Positions 29,513-39,113 of a stretch of DNA of 64,000 nucleotides are shown piece by piece. The first letter of the stretch is position 1. Every line of letters begins with the position of its first letter. The notes under the pieces were generated by a model. The model saw only the letters and a list, made by a program, of their open reading frames with translations, was not told where the DNA came from and did no database searches. The position numbers and the translations under genes were made by a program. The stretch covers positions 1,426,001 through 1,490,000 of the forward strand of contig NZ_PRDM01000001.1 of the NCBI RefSeq assembly GCF_015182285.1, given 5' to 3'. Source of the stretch: Flavobacterium hungaricum. GTDB lineage: Bacteria > Bacteroidota > Bacteroidia > Flavobacteriales > Flavobacteriaceae.

Positions 29513-29618
29513 TTTCTATTTAAAGACTATTCCTCTTAGTTGTTTTTTATTATCTAAAAATTGTTGATGGCAATTCGATCGTCACAATGTATTCTGTAAA
29601 AATTTAAATCTAGAAGTT

Positions 29619-30449
29619 TTGAGTAAAATTCCAATTTCTGTAATCGTATCAGTCAAAAATGAAGCGCTGAATTTACCATCTTGCTTGGCTAAATTAAAGC
29701 GGTTTGACCAAATAATTGTAGTAGATTCTGGAAGCACAGATGATACCACAATTATAGCTGCCGCTCTGGGAGCCGAAGTATTGCAATTTCAATGGAACGG
29801 CAAGTTTCCTAAAAAACGCAATTGGGCAATCCAGAACGCAGACATCCGCCACGAATGGATTTTGTTTTTGGATGCCGATGAATTTGTTACTGATGAATTT
29901 GTCAGCGAAATAGCAATTAAAACCCAAGACCCTTCCTATAATGGTTTTACCATACGATTTGAAAACTATTTTATGGGTAGAAAACTAAGATACGGTTATG
30001 GGTTTCAAAAATCAGCACTCTTTAGGAAATCCAAAGGCGCTTACGAAAAAATAGAAGAAGATTTGTGGAGTCATCTGGATATGGAAGTACATGAACATCC
30101 TATTATCGAAGGCAAAGTTGGAGTCATAAAAGCAAAAGTAGCTCACAAAGATTTTAAAAATTTAGAACACTATATAGCAAAACACAATGCTTATTCTACT
30201 TGGGAGGCACAACGATATTTACAGCTTAAAGAAACCAAGAACGTTCTTTTGTCTATCAATCAAAAAATTAAATATAGCCTTCTTAGTACAGGACTGCTTC
30301 CAGCTGTTTATTTCTTGGGGGCGTACTTTTTAAAATTAGGATTTTTAGACGGGAAAGAAGGATTTTATCTGGCACGTTTTAAGTCACATTACTTTTTTCA
30401 AATTCAAACTAAAATTGATTCAATAAAAAATAATATCGAATTAAAATGA
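29619..30449 (+). CDS. Glycosyltransferase family 2 (WaaE/KdtX-like)
   Basis: This 276-residue GT-A protein starts [20 protein letters not shown] and has [48 protein letters not shown], then [20 protein letters not shown] and [21 protein letters not shown], the pattern of WaaE-type beta-glucosyltransferases. It ends with hydrophobic segments ([16 protein letters not shown]). The start appears to be TTG at 29619: no ATG or GTG lies close upstream in frame, and the conserved strand begins within five residues. It overlaps the next gene by 4 bp. Confidence 0.85.
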   Translation: MSKIPISVIVSVKNEALNLPSCLAKLKRFDQIIVVDSGSTDDTTIIAAALGAEVLQFQWNGKFPKKRNWAIQNADIRHEWILFLDADEFVTDEFVSEIAIKTQDPSYNGFTIRFENYFMGRKLRYGYGFQKSALFRKSKGAYEKIEEDLWSHLDMEVHEHPIIEGKVGVIKAKVAHKDFKNLEHYIAKHNAYSTWEAQRYLQLKETKNVLLSINQKIKYSLLSTGLLPAVYFLGAYFLKLGFLDGKEGFYLARFKSHYFFQIQTKIDSIKNNIELK

Positions 30450-31390
30450 AAAGAATATTGATAACAGGCGGGGCTGGATTTGTAGGTTCGCATTTATGCA
30501 AAAGATTATTAAATGAAGGAAATGAAGTAATTTGCCTGGACAATTATTTTACTGGAGCAAAATCCAATATTATTGAACTCATCGATAATCCCTACTTTGA
30601 AATAGTTAGACACGACATAACGGAGTCTTATTATGCTGAGGTAGATGAAATTTATAATTTGGCGTGTCCAGCATCTCCTGTGCATTATCAGTACAATCCA
30701 ATAAAAACAATAAAAACTTCTGTAATGGGAGCTATTAATGTACTGGGGCTGGCAAAACGTGTTAATGCTAAAGTTTTGCAGGCCAGTACCAGCGAAGTCT
30801 ACGGAGATCCTCTTGTGCATCCGCAGACAGAAAGCTATTGGGGGCATGTAAACCCAATTGGAATTCGTTCTTGTTATGATGAAGGCAAGCGTTGTGCAGA
30901 AACGTTGTTTATGGATTATCACAATCAGAATAAGGTTGCCATAAAAATCATCCGAATTTTCAATACTTATGGACCTAATATGAATCCGGTTGATGGAAGA
31001 GTGGTTTCTAACTTTATCGTACAAGCCTTGCAAGGAAAAGATATAACCATTTTTGGAGATGGTTTACAAACCCGTTCATTTCAATACATTGATGATTTGA
31101 TTGAAGGCATGACAAGGATGATGGCTTCAAGTCTGGAGTTTCTCGGTCCTGTGAATTTAGGAAACCCAAACGAATTTACGATGCTTGAACTGGCAGAGGC
31201 AATTATTGAACTTATTGGTTCTAAATCAAAAATCATTCATCTGGATCTGCCGCAAGACGATCCGAAACAAAGAAAGCCAGATATTTCCCTGGCAAATAAT
31301 AAACTGGACGGATGGCAGCCTAAAATCCAGCTTCGCGAAGGCTTGGTCACAACCATCAATTACTTTGATAAGCTATTACTTAATTCCTAA
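30446..31390 (+). CDS. uxs: UDP-glucuronate decarboxylase (UDP-xylose synthase)
   Basis: It converts UDP-glucuronate to UDP-xylose. The 314-residue SDR protein has the NAD loop [76 protein letters not shown] (Tyr-x3-Lys) and [20 protein letters not shown], all characteristic of UXS. It uses the product of ugd at 13334, 16 kb upstream in the same operon. UDP-xylose as a donor is therefore a strong prediction for this polysaccharide. Confidence 0.93.
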   Translation: MKRILITGGAGFVGSHLCKRLLNEGNEVICLDNYFTGAKSNIIELIDNPYFEIVRHDITESYYAEVDEIYNLACPASPVHYQYNPIKTIKTSVMGAINVLGLAKRVNAKVLQASTSEVYGDPLVHPQTESYWGHVNPIGIRSCYDEGKRCAETLFMDYHNQNKVAIKIIRIFNTYGPNMNPVDGRVVSNFIVQALQGKDITIFGDGLQTRSFQYIDDLIEGMTRMMASSLEFLGPVNLGNPNEFTMLELAEAIIELIGSKSKIIHLDLPQDDPKQRKPDISLANNKLDGWQPKIQLREGLVTTINYFDKLLLNS

Positions 31391-31448
31391 ACCTTTTTTA
31401 GCAAAAACAAACAATTTACTATCGCTGTTTAACCAAAAAAAATACTAT

Positions 31449-32198
31449 ATGAGAGTAACTGTTATTACGGTATGTTTTAACCGAAAAGAGACCATCGAAA
31501 AGACCATAAAAAGTGTTTTGAATCAGCAATATAATGATATTGAATACATTATTATTGATGGCAATTCTACAGATGGAACCAAAGATATTATTGAGTCTTA
31601 CAGCGATAAAATAAGTCAATATGTTTCAGAACCTGATAAAGGTATGTACGATGCAATAAACAAAGGGCTTCAACTAGCAACAGGAGAAATTGTTGGACTA
31701 ATGCATTCTGATGATGAATTTTATGATAACAGAGTTATTAGCAGAATTGTAAATCAATTTGATTTTGATGAAGATATCGATGGCGTTTATGGCGATGGTG
31801 TTTATGTATCAAATGACCTGCAGGAAAAAATGATTCGAAATAGAATAGGAGGAGCTTTCAATCGTCAAAAAATCAAAATGGGCTGGCTGCCTTTACATCC
31901 TACAGTTTATTTAAAAAAGTCAGTAATTGATAAAAATGGCGCTTACAACTTGGACTTTAAAATCGCTTCTGATACTGACTTTCTGCTGCGTTATTTGTAC
32001 AAAAACCATATTAAGCTGGGTTACATAAACAACTATATCGTTAAAATGAGAATGGGAGGCATGAGCACAAGTCTTAGATCTGCTTTTGAAGTTTTATATG
32101 AAGATTATAAAGTTTATAAATCACACGGTCTCTCTGCCATTTTTACTGTGTTTCTTAAAAAAACCAGTGCTTTAAGACAGTATATGCTTCATTACTAA
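31449..32198 (+). CDS. Glycosyltransferase family 2
   Basis: The 249-residue GT-A enzyme has RVTVITVCFNRKETIEKTIK, IEYIIIDGNSTDGTKDII, YVSEPDKGMYDAINKGLQLA and GLMHSDDEFYDN, which resembles WcaA/WcaE-type transferases. The open frame extends upstream to 31185 inside uxs. The ATG at 31449 starts immediately before the first conserved strand and 58 bp after the uxs stop, so I use it. A 179-bp non-coding stretch follows before the export genes. Confidence 0.88.
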   Translation: MRVTVITVCFNRKETIEKTIKSVLNQQYNDIEYIIIDGNSTDGTKDIIESYSDKISQYVSEPDKGMYDAINKGLQLATGEIVGLMHSDDEFYDNRVISRIVNQFDFDEDIDGVYGDGVYVSNDLQEKMIRNRIGGAFNRQKIKMGWLPLHPTVYLKKSVIDKNGAYNLDFKIASDTDFLLRYLYKNHIKLGYINNYIVKMRMGGMSTSLRSAFEVLYEDYKVYKSHGLSAIFTVFLKKTSALRQYMLHY

Positions 32199-32377
32199 TA
32201 ATTAAAAAGAATTTCCGACCACACAAAAAAAATCATCAAAAGAAACAAGTTTTAAGAGCCTTCAAATGCTGTTTGGTAATGCAATTTTAAACAACAATTG
32301 AGTAACGTTTAAGTATTCAAATAGCAGCTTAATACATTTTTTAAACCATTACATTACTACTAAATATTACAATTAAC

Positions 32378-33145
32378 ATGAAAAAAAATCTATTACTGAT
32401 CATTTTGCTGCCTTTAGTGATATTGCAGTCTTGTACGACAAGAAAAGAAATGCTGTATTTGCAAGATGTTGATAAATATGCCAATACAAATTTAAATTAC
32501 GTATCCACCAAAATACAGACCAATGATATCTTAAAAATAGAAGTTGGCGATCTTAATCCTGTGGTAGCAGCACCTTTCAATATTAGTTCAGGATCAGCCA
32601 GCGCACAATCTTCAGTAGAAATGATGAAATTATCTGGTTATTTAGTAACACCAAAAGGTTTTGTCATGATGCCAATTTTAAATGAAATTAAAGTAGGCGG
32701 TTTAACACCAACAGAAGCAGAAGTCGTGATCAAAAATCGTCTGATAAATGAGGGTTATTTAGTAAATCCAACTGTGCAGGTTCGAGTATTAAATAACAAA
32801 TTTACCATTTTAGGCGAGGTAAATGCTCCAGGGGTAATTCCTTTTACTGAGGAGTCCATCAGTGTACTGGATGCAATAGGATTAGCAAAAGATTTAACCT
32901 ATTCAGCAATAAGAAAAGACATACAGCTTATAAGAGAACAAGATGGGAAACGCTTAGTCTATCATATCGATTTGACTACTGCTCACTGGATGTCTAATCC
33001 CAATTTTAGGATAAGGCAAAATGATGTTATAGTAGTAACGCCTAATAAGCTAAAAGCAAACAGCGGCGGCTTAATAAAAGATCCATTGCAGGTTCTAGGA
33101 ATTGCGGCCTCTCTTTTAGCAATTATCTTACTTATAGCTAAATAG
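32378..33145 (+). CDS. wza: Polysaccharide export lipoprotein (Wza-like)
   Basis: This 255-residue outer-membrane export protein has a lipoprotein signal (LVILQSC, Cys at residue 19). The Poly_export domain (TNDILKIEVGDLNP ... SGYLVTPKGFVMMPILNEIKVGGLT) is followed by an SLBB-like segment (FTILGEVNAPGVIPFTEES) and a C-terminal hydrophobic helix (VLGIAASLLAIILLIAK), as in Wza homologues of Bacteroidota. It should form the outer-membrane channel that works with the Wzc-like protein encoded just downstream. Confidence 0.9.
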   Translation: MKKNLLLIILLPLVILQSCTTRKEMLYLQDVDKYANTNLNYVSTKIQTNDILKIEVGDLNPVVAAPFNISSGSASAQSSVEMMKLSGYLVTPKGFVMMPILNEIKVGGLTPTEAEVVIKNRLINEGYLVNPTVQVRVLNNKFTILGEVNAPGVIPFTEESISVLDAIGLAKDLTYSAIRKDIQLIREQDGKRLVYHIDLTTAHWMSNPNFRIRQNDVIVVTPNKLKANSGGLIKDPLQVLGIAASLLAIILLIAK

Positions 33146-33229
33146 TAAGATCTGACAAACTACTTAAGTAGTTGAGTATTTGACCCAAATTATATGTTAT
33201 TAATGCCATTATTTCTAAATTAAATTATT

Positions 33230-35551
33230 ATGGATTTTAAAAAAGAGTTTTTAAAGTATTTTCATTACTGGCCGTGGTTTTTGCTAAGCTTAACTGTATT
33301 TGTGGGAGCCGCTTTTATTTTTATAAAAATTGTGCCGCCAACATATGAATCATCTGCTTTAATCTTTATTGATAAAAAACAAGAAGATAAATCACCAATA
33401 ATTACTATTAATGCAAGTCAAAAAAGTGATGAAGATGATTTGGAAGAAGAAATCAGACTGGTGACATCCAATGAGTTTTTGATTAATGTAGTAAGAAAGA
33501 TGAACTTAAGTTTTAGTTATTTTGAAAAAGAATATTCAATTCAAAATAACGTAGTACATGAAGTTCCTTTTGTCCTGATACCTACAGTTTCAAATGACCT
33601 TTTACCTGTGGTTTCTTATGAAATTAAAGTAGATAAAGGCGGATTTATTATTACTGAGCCAGAATCTAAAACCGTTTACACAATTAAAGGTTATGATGGA
33701 AAACAAGTTATAAACGATTTGCCATTTAGAATTCGATTATCATCTAAAGCAGCGAAAAATCCCGCTGATTATTTTGAGAGTGAGTACAAAGTAAGTTTAG
33801 AACCTACGAGCGTAGCTTTAAAAAATTTAAAGGCGGCACTTGTCGTTCTGCCTGATGAAAATTCGAAAGGAACCTTACAATTAAGTCATACAGGAGTGAG
33901 TCCTGATCGTTCCCGAAAAATATTGACAGAAATTATCTTTTTACTGGATAAAAGCCTTATTCAAAATAAACAAAAAGTATACAACAATACCGTTACGTAT
34001 TTAAAGGAAAGGATAAAAAACTTCGCAAAAGAAAAAGATTCGATTGAAAGTATAAAAGAGCAATACATGCAAAATAATGATATTGCTGAATTGCAAACAT
34101 ATGTTGTAGAGGAAACTGCTGACAGAAGCCAGAAAAAAGTAAATTCTATGCTGAATGAAAAGCAGATCGTGCTTGCCAGCTATGCAATTAGTGATGTAAA
34201 GAAATCGGGTCCGACAGAATCATTGGGGGCGGATTATAATATAGAGGCACCAGGAATAAAGCAGATGCTTCTGAATTATAACACAAAACTCATGGACAGT
34301 CAATTGATACTAGAAAGAGCACAAAAAAATAATCCTACTTATATCGCGGTAGTATCACAGATGAAGATTCAGAAGCAAGAAATTCTTAACGCTTTAGAAG
34401 GATATTTAAGTTTTTTGAATCAAGCAAACAAGGTTAATAAAACCGAACAAAGCATTGCCGATTCAAAAGTGAGAAGTATTCCAACCAAAGACAAAGTGTT
34501 AGGGAATATCAACAGCCATCTTAGTATGAAAGAAGAGACTTATGTTGCTTTATTACAGAAAAAAGAAGAAGCTGATATGAGTGGTGCAATTGTCGAATCC
34601 AACTTAAAAACGTTAAACTTGCCTGAAACGAATTATTCGGCAATTTACCCAAAACCAAAATCATTTATGTTAGGCAGTTTCATGTTTGGAATGCTGCTTC
34701 CTTTTGGCATTATATACGGACGTTTTTTCTTAGATACTAAAATCCATAGTGAAGAAGATATTCATAAAATAATAGGCGATATTCCTATTCTGGGACATAT
34801 TCCTAAAATAAATAATAATGAAAAGCTAGACAACTCGGCAACCTCACGATCTTATATAGCAGAGGCAACAAGAGTTTTGGCTTCAAACATATCCTATTTG
34901 CTGCCCAAAAAAGAAGAAAGCAGGGGGAGCGTAATATTATTTACTTCTTCTATTCAGGGAGAAGGAAAATCATTTTGTGCCTTTCATAGTGCAATAACAG
35001 CGAGTACGATGAATAAAAAAGTGCTTTTGATTGGTATCGATTTAAGAAATCCCCAGCTGCATGATTATTTTGGAGTCGATAGAAATGAGTTAGGCCTTAC
35101 GGCTTATTTGGCGAATAAAAGTGACGACTGGAAAGGATTCGTGTACAAAGACATTAAATTTTCTAAAAATCTCGATGTTCTTTTTGCCGGACTGCCGCCT
35201 CCAAATCCTTCTCAATTGCTTACAAATTCTAATTTCGAAACATTAATTGAAGAGGCAAAAAAGGAGTATGATTTTATAGTACTGGATACAGCTCCTGTAC
35301 AAGTGGTATCTGATACGCTCAATTTTAGTCATTTGGCCGATGTGACAATATTTGTTGCAAAATATGATTATACCGATAAAAACAACCTATTTGGTTTAAA
35401 TAATTTTATTAAAAAAAAGCAATTAAAAAATGTAGGTATTATTATTAATGGAGTAAACATGAAAACCGCTTACGGCTATGGTATGAACTACGGTTATAAA
35501 TACCAAGAAGCAAAAGTAAAAAAACGTTGGTATCAAAGAAGTACTAGTTAA
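33230..35551 (+). CDS. wzc: Polysaccharide co-polymerase with BY-type tyrosine kinase (Wzc-like)
   Basis: This 773-residue inner-membrane protein has a first membrane segment (WPWFLLSLTVFVGAAFIFI), a Wzz-type periplasmic domain with coiled coil, and a second membrane segment near residue 490 (FMLGSFMFGMLLPFGIIYG). Its cytoplasmic kinase has Walker A SSIQGEGKSF near residue 573, Walker A' VLLIGIDLRNPQ and Walker B YDFIVLDTAP. The C terminus is tyrosine-rich (YGYGMNYGYKYQ), the expected autophosphorylation cluster. It controls chain length and export with Wza. No Wzb-type phosphatase gene is visible in this window, so dephosphorylation must be encoded elsewhere. Confidence 0.92.
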   Translation: MDFKKEFLKYFHYWPWFLLSLTVFVGAAFIFIKIVPPTYESSALIFIDKKQEDKSPIITINASQKSDEDDLEEEIRLVTSNEFLINVVRKMNLSFSYFEKEYSIQNNVVHEVPFVLIPTVSNDLLPVVSYEIKVDKGGFIITEPESKTVYTIKGYDGKQVINDLPFRIRLSSKAAKNPADYFESEYKVSLEPTSVALKNLKAALVVLPDENSKGTLQLSHTGVSPDRSRKILTEIIFLLDKSLIQNKQKVYNNTVTYLKERIKNFAKEKDSIESIKEQYMQNNDIAELQTYVVEETADRSQKKVNSMLNEKQIVLASYAISDVKKSGPTESLGADYNIEAPGIKQMLLNYNTKLMDSQLILERAQKNNPTYIAVVSQMKIQKQEILNALEGYLSFLNQANKVNKTEQSIADSKVRSIPTKDKVLGNINSHLSMKEETYVALLQKKEEADMSGAIVESNLKTLNLPETNYSAIYPKPKSFMLGSFMFGMLLPFGIIYGRFFLDTKIHSEEDIHKIIGDIPILGHIPKINNNEKLDNSATSRSYIAEATRVLASNISYLLPKKEESRGSVILFTSSIQGEGKSFCAFHSAITASTMNKKVLLIGIDLRNPQLHDYFGVDRNELGLTAYLANKSDDWKGFVYKDIKFSKNLDVLFAGLPPPNPSQLLTNSNFETLIEEAKKEYDFIVLDTAPVQVVSDTLNFSHLADVTIFVAKYDYTDKNNLFGLNNFIKKKQLKNVGIIINGVNMKTAYGYGMNYGYKYQEAKVKKRWYQRSTS

Positions 35552-35617
35552 TATCAATTTTAAGCAAATTCATTTTAGTTAATAAAAGAGGTTTTTGCTG
35601 CAATCAAATATTAAAAA

Positions 35618-36049
35618 ATGTTTCATAAAATAGTTCGATTGGCATTGATTTTAGTTATCGGTATCGTTTTTTATTTTTCATGGCTGCCAGATCCTAGTCT
35701 TCATAGTGAAAGTTATCTGCCTAGATGGATTTTGAACTGGAGCAGCCAAAATTATAATTTGCGTACTGCCGTTCCTTTCGTAGTGGTAGGTTTTCTTTTA
35801 GAAGCCTATACTAGCGGCAGGAACTCAAATGAGCCACATGAGAATAGAAATCTGAATTTTATGCAGCTTATTGTAATCACTGCAATCATTGCGTGTACAG
35901 CCGAAGGAGGTCAATTTTTTATTAATCGAAGAAGTCCAGATTTTATGGATGTTTTTTATGGAATTGCAGGAAGTATATTAGGAATATTGAGTTACCGTTT
36001 ATTGAAAAAAAATAAAAAATGCGAAACAGACATAAATTCACCTTTATAA
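35618..36049 (+). CDS. VanZ-like small membrane protein
   Basis: The 143-residue protein has four hydrophobic segments and the VanZ-like pattern: LALILVIGIVFYFSWLPDPS, TAVPFVVVGFLLEAY, CTAEGGQFFINRRSPDFMDV and YGIAGSILGILSYRLL. The conserved acidic E-x-x-Q and D-x-x-D residues are present. VanZ-like proteins are common in polysaccharide loci but their function there is not settled. The last 31 bp overlap the next gene in another frame. Confidence 0.8.
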   Translation: MFHKIVRLALILVIGIVFYFSWLPDPSLHSESYLPRWILNWSSQNYNLRTAVPFVVVGFLLEAYTSGRNSNEPHENRNLNFMQLIVITAIIACTAEGGQFFINRRSPDFMDVFYGIAGSILGILSYRLLKKNKKCETDINSPL

Positions 36050-37419
36050 TTTGCTGTGCTATTACAGATATGATCGCTATGATAATTGGTACTGTGTTGT
36101 TTTTGAATTTTGCAAATCAAGAGAATACAGGTTGGAATGGATTATTTTTAGATAAAATGATTCCCATTACAATTTTAAGCTGGTTGTTTTCGGTTTCCTA
36201 TTTTCAATTGTATAAAATTGATGTTCTTTTCAATCTAGAGCATTTTTTTCGAAACAGCTGGCGCGCCTTTTTCACACAAAGAGTGCTGTGGCACATCTAT
36301 ATTTTCATATTTCAGGACAATGTGCTTTACTTCTTTGGAAGTAAGGCCAATTTGTTTCAATTGAGTTTTTTGCTGTCCTATTTTCTGATGTCCAGAATTT
36401 TGTTTACTCTCGTGATTGGACAAATAAAAGGATGGGTTTTTAAACGTTACACTGTTGCAATATGGGGGTTTAACAAAACCAGTATTGAACTCGCGTCACA
36501 TCTAGAAGCCAATTCCTTTTTCATCCATTTTGTAGGTATTCTAAATGAAAATTCCCCAGAAGAATATACCAGTAATGAAGATTTTAGTTTGGCACTTTAT
36601 CAATCCATTCATAATGCATCCAAAGAAAATATAAATGAACTATACATTGTATCCAAGCCTGATTTTATTTCAGATTTGAATTATTTTTTCGAGCTTGGAG
36701 ACAAATATTGCATGCGTTTAAAGTTTATTCCTGATTTTTCATCCATTTCAAAAAAGCATTTTAACTCAAGCCATTTAAATAATTTTCATGTTATAAAACC
36801 ACGTTTTGAACCACTTCAGAACGCCTATAATCGATTGGTAAAGCGAATTTTTGATCTTGCTTTTAGCAGTTTGGTCATTGTATTTGTTTTATCGTGGCTC
36901 TATCCATTATTAGCGATTTTGATAAAGAGACAAAGCAAAGGTCCAGTGTTGTTCAAACAAATGCGGACAGGTAAGAAAAATGAACCATTTTGGTGCTATA
37001 AATTTCGCAGCATGTATACAAATGTTGGAGATGAAAGCGAGCAGGCAAAAAAAGAAGATTCCCGTGTAACACCTATTGGAAAATTCCTTCGAAGGACGAG
37101 TTTGGATGAGATGCCTCAATTTTTTAATGTCTTGATGGGAAAAATGAGTATTGTTGGACCTCGGCCTCACATGCTTAAACATACCACAGATTATAATGGT
37201 CATATCAACAATTTTATGGTTCGTCATTTTGTCAAACCCGGAATTACAGGTCTAGCTCAGGTTTCGGGACTTCGTGGAGAAACAAAAAGAGTTGTGGATA
37301 TGAAACGACGCGTAACTACAGATATACAATATGTACAAAACTGGAGTTTGATTACCGATATTAAAATTTGTTTTTTAACGGTTTTAGTAACCTTAAAAGG
37401 AGATAAAAATGCTTTTTAA
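36019..37419 (+). CDS. Initiating undecaprenyl-phosphate sugar-1-phosphate transferase (WcaJ/WbaP-like)
   Basis: This 466-residue enzyme starts repeat-unit assembly by moving a sugar phosphate onto undecaprenyl phosphate. It has N-terminal membrane helices and a central Rossmann-like region. The C-terminal bacterial sugar transferase domain starts at KRIFDLAFSSLVIVFVLSWL, then GPVLFKQMRTGKKNEPFWCY, KFRSMYTN, LRRTSLDEMPQFFNVLMGKM and SIVGPRPHM. It is the only initiating transferase in the locus and is placed last rather than first. The sugar is likely glucose or galactose by family, but this is inference. Confidence 0.9.
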   Translation: MRNRHKFTFIICCAITDMIAMIIGTVLFLNFANQENTGWNGLFLDKMIPITILSWLFSVSYFQLYKIDVLFNLEHFFRNSWRAFFTQRVLWHIYIFIFQDNVLYFFGSKANLFQLSFLLSYFLMSRILFTLVIGQIKGWVFKRYTVAIWGFNKTSIELASHLEANSFFIHFVGILNENSPEEYTSNEDFSLALYQSIHNASKENINELYIVSKPDFISDLNYFFELGDKYCMRLKFIPDFSSISKKHFNSSHLNNFHVIKPRFEPLQNAYNRLVKRIFDLAFSSLVIVFVLSWLYPLLAILIKRQSKGPVLFKQMRTGKKNEPFWCYKFRSMYTNVGDESEQAKKEDSRVTPIGKFLRRTSLDEMPQFFNVLMGKMSIVGPRPHMLKHTTDYNGHINNFMVRHFVKPGITGLAQVSGLRGETKRVVDMKRRVTTDIQYVQNWSLITDIKICFLTVLVTLKGDKNAF

Positions 37420-37437
37420 ACTTAAAAAATAGAAACT

Positions 37438-37641
37438 ATGGATTTTACAAATTATTTGATAGGTTTGCTTACAGGAGTTTCCGTGACGACCTTTTTTCTT
37501 GGAAAAGAATGTTATAAATATTATACCAAATACACGATCCAACAAAAACAATTGGACAGAGTTTTGAAACTGAATGACAAAATCAAAAAAATAAAAACCA
37601 TGAATTCCAATGAAACTTCAAATCTGAATGTTGGTATTTAA
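37438..37641 (+). CDS. Small single-pass membrane protein of unknown function
   Basis: The 67-residue protein has one N-terminal membrane helix (NYLIGLLTGVSVTTFFLG) followed by a Lys/Tyr-rich cytoplasmic tail that may form a short coiled coil (QQKQLDRVLKLNDKIKKIKT). I do not recognise a family. It starts 18 bp after the initiating transferase and ends before the operon terminator, so it is the last gene of the polysaccharide operon and could be an accessory subunit. Confidence 0.6.
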   Translation: MDFTNYLIGLLTGVSVTTFFLGKECYKYYTKYTIQQKQLDRVLKLNDKIKKIKTMNSNETSNLNVGI

Positions 37642-37772
37642 GCATCGTTTGTTATTTAAATACTATTAAAAAGGAATCCAATATTTGATTTTCCTTTATT
37701 TTTCCAAAATGCATACTTCACCAGTACCACCCATGTAAACTACACCCCTAAGTTTAAAAGAATTTAAATTTT

Positions 37773-37801
37773 AATGAGCTCAATAGAGTATTGAGCTCAT
37801 T
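37773..37801 (+). terminator. Strong terminator ending the polysaccharide operon
   Basis: AATGAGCTCAATA (37773-37785) pairs perfectly with TATTGAGCTCATT (37789-37801) around a GAG loop, followed by CTTTTTCT. Confidence 0.85.
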
Positions 37802-38083
37802 TCTTTTTCTACCTGCTTTTGTCTGATTACTTTTTCAGAGTGATATAATATAATTTGTTTTAAAGACTTTTTAGCCAATTCACTAGTAAGATTAAAAAGA
37901 GAGTCTTTCCATTACTTCATGTTGATTTCTCCAGTAAACAATTATTAATAGAGGGAGGTTATGTCTTATGTCGAGATACCAATTCACCACTATTAGAGAT
38001 CCATCTTTTGGGCTTCATCGTCCTCAAGTCGGCTTAACATAGCGTGGATATACTTCTCTATGGTAATTACTAATTCTTAAGAG
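37802..38083. other. Non-coding gap after the polysaccharide operon
   Basis: Between the terminator and the next gene no supported frame is seen, although the stretch 37950-38045 is less AT-rich than its surroundings. No homology is recognisable by eye. Confidence 0.4.
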
Positions 38084-38533
38084 ATGATAAAAAAAACAAT
38101 TTTAGTTCGAGACAATAAGGGAACTTTTCTAAAAATGTTTAAGAGAAAGTTTAAAGATGAATTTGAATTTTACGAAGATTCTTTTTTATTGAAAAATAAA
38201 ACCGTAAATGCTAATTTTGATTACTCTGTATTTGTGGTATATGACTATTCAGAAGTGATAGATCTGTTTGAATTAGAAAGTATTAGTGCGAATTTTATGA
38301 TTTGCTTATTTAGCAAGAATCTTTACAATAGTTTATCCCTTATAGAAGAAATAAAAGATTTAATTTTAATAGATGCTTCAAAAAATAAAGGAGAACTTTT
38401 TGAAGATTTAAAATTGTATTTTAAAAAATCTTCAAATTTGCTTCCAAAATTAAAAGGAAAGAAAATTGCAAAATCAAAAATTTCCAAAAAACAACTGGAT
38501 ATAATTCAAAAAGCGCTGTTTTATTTGACATAA
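38084..38533 (+). CDS. Unknown protein with a receiver-like pattern
   Basis: This 149-residue protein resembles a degenerate response-regulator receiver: KKTILVRDNKGTFLKMFKRK as strand 1 and helix 1, FEFYEDSF as strand 2, FDYSVFVVYDYSEVIDLFEL near the phospho-acceptor position, FMICLFSKNLYNS as strand 4 and LILIDASKNKGELFEDLKLY at the end. The acidic pair of strand 1 is missing and the phospho-acceptor Asp is uncertain, so any signalling would be phosphorylation-independent. The alternating hydrophobic pattern is what I see; the fold is inference. It stands alone, 440 bp after the polysaccharide operon. Confidence 0.55.
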   Translation: MIKKTILVRDNKGTFLKMFKRKFKDEFEFYEDSFLLKNKTVNANFDYSVFVVYDYSEVIDLFELESISANFMICLFSKNLYNSLSLIEEIKDLILIDASKNKGELFEDLKLYFKKSSNLLPKLKGKKIAKSKISKKQLDIIQKALFYLT

Positions 38534-38619
38534 ATTATTTTGGACTTGCTGATTTTAATCAGTCTGCTGGCAAAACCTCTCCGTAAAATTTTAGTATTTT
38601 TTTAAATTATTTGAAGCTG

Positions 38620-39111
38620 CTAGTCCAAGTAATCAGGTGCATAAGTTCTCTGGCCGTATTTAATGTCTATTTCTTTTAAAAATTCTCTGCGTTTCTCTGT
38701 CATTTCAGGAACGGGCAGGAATTCACCAGCTTTTACTGGTGTGCCGATTTCCTGAAATAATTTCTCCAGTCCTGCAGGCACCACTGTGCATAAAAGACGT
38801 GCAAATCCTTGTGAAGTATTCTTAAAGCAGTGCACCGCTCCGCCCAAAGGGATATTTATAAAACCGTCCTGAGTTACGATTTGTTTACCGGCTTCAGTTT
38901 TAAATTCGAGTTCTCCTTCCAGTACATGAAACATTTCCTGAGTTTCGGGATGCGCATGCGGAGGTGGTCCACCTCCAGGTGGTACTATCATTTCAATAAC
39001 CGCATAGCTGCCATTGGTCTGTTCGCCGGAAATAATAATTCTATAATTTCCTCCCGCAATTGCTAGTCGCTCTCCTTCATTTTTATTGATAATCTTGATA
39101 GTCTTGTCCAT
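38620..39111 (-). CDS. Cupin-domain protein
   Basis: The 163-residue protein has one cupin barrel. Motif 1 is PPGGGPPPHAHPETQEMFHV followed by LEGELEF (metal-binding His-x-His and Glu), and motif 2 is around GFINIPLGGAVHCFKNTS with the second His. Many small flavobacterial cupins of this type have no known substrate. Its start is 2 bp from the stop of the pirin gene on the same strand, so it is cotranscribed with pirin. There is no signal peptide. Confidence 0.82.
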   Translation of the reverse strand: MDKTIKIINKNEGERLAIAGGNYRIIISGEQTNGSYAVIEMIVPPGGGPPPHAHPETQEMFHVLEGELEFKTEAGKQIVTQDGFINIPLGGAVHCFKNTSQGFARLLCTVVPAGLEKLFQEIGTPVKAGEFLPVPEMTEKRREFLKEIDIKYGQRTYAPDYLD

Positions 39112-39113
39112 AA

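Noticed and set aside
31185..31448. Upstream extension of the last glycosyltransferase
   Set aside because: It reads inside uxs in another frame with an unnatural composition; the GT2 domain begins right after ATG 31449.
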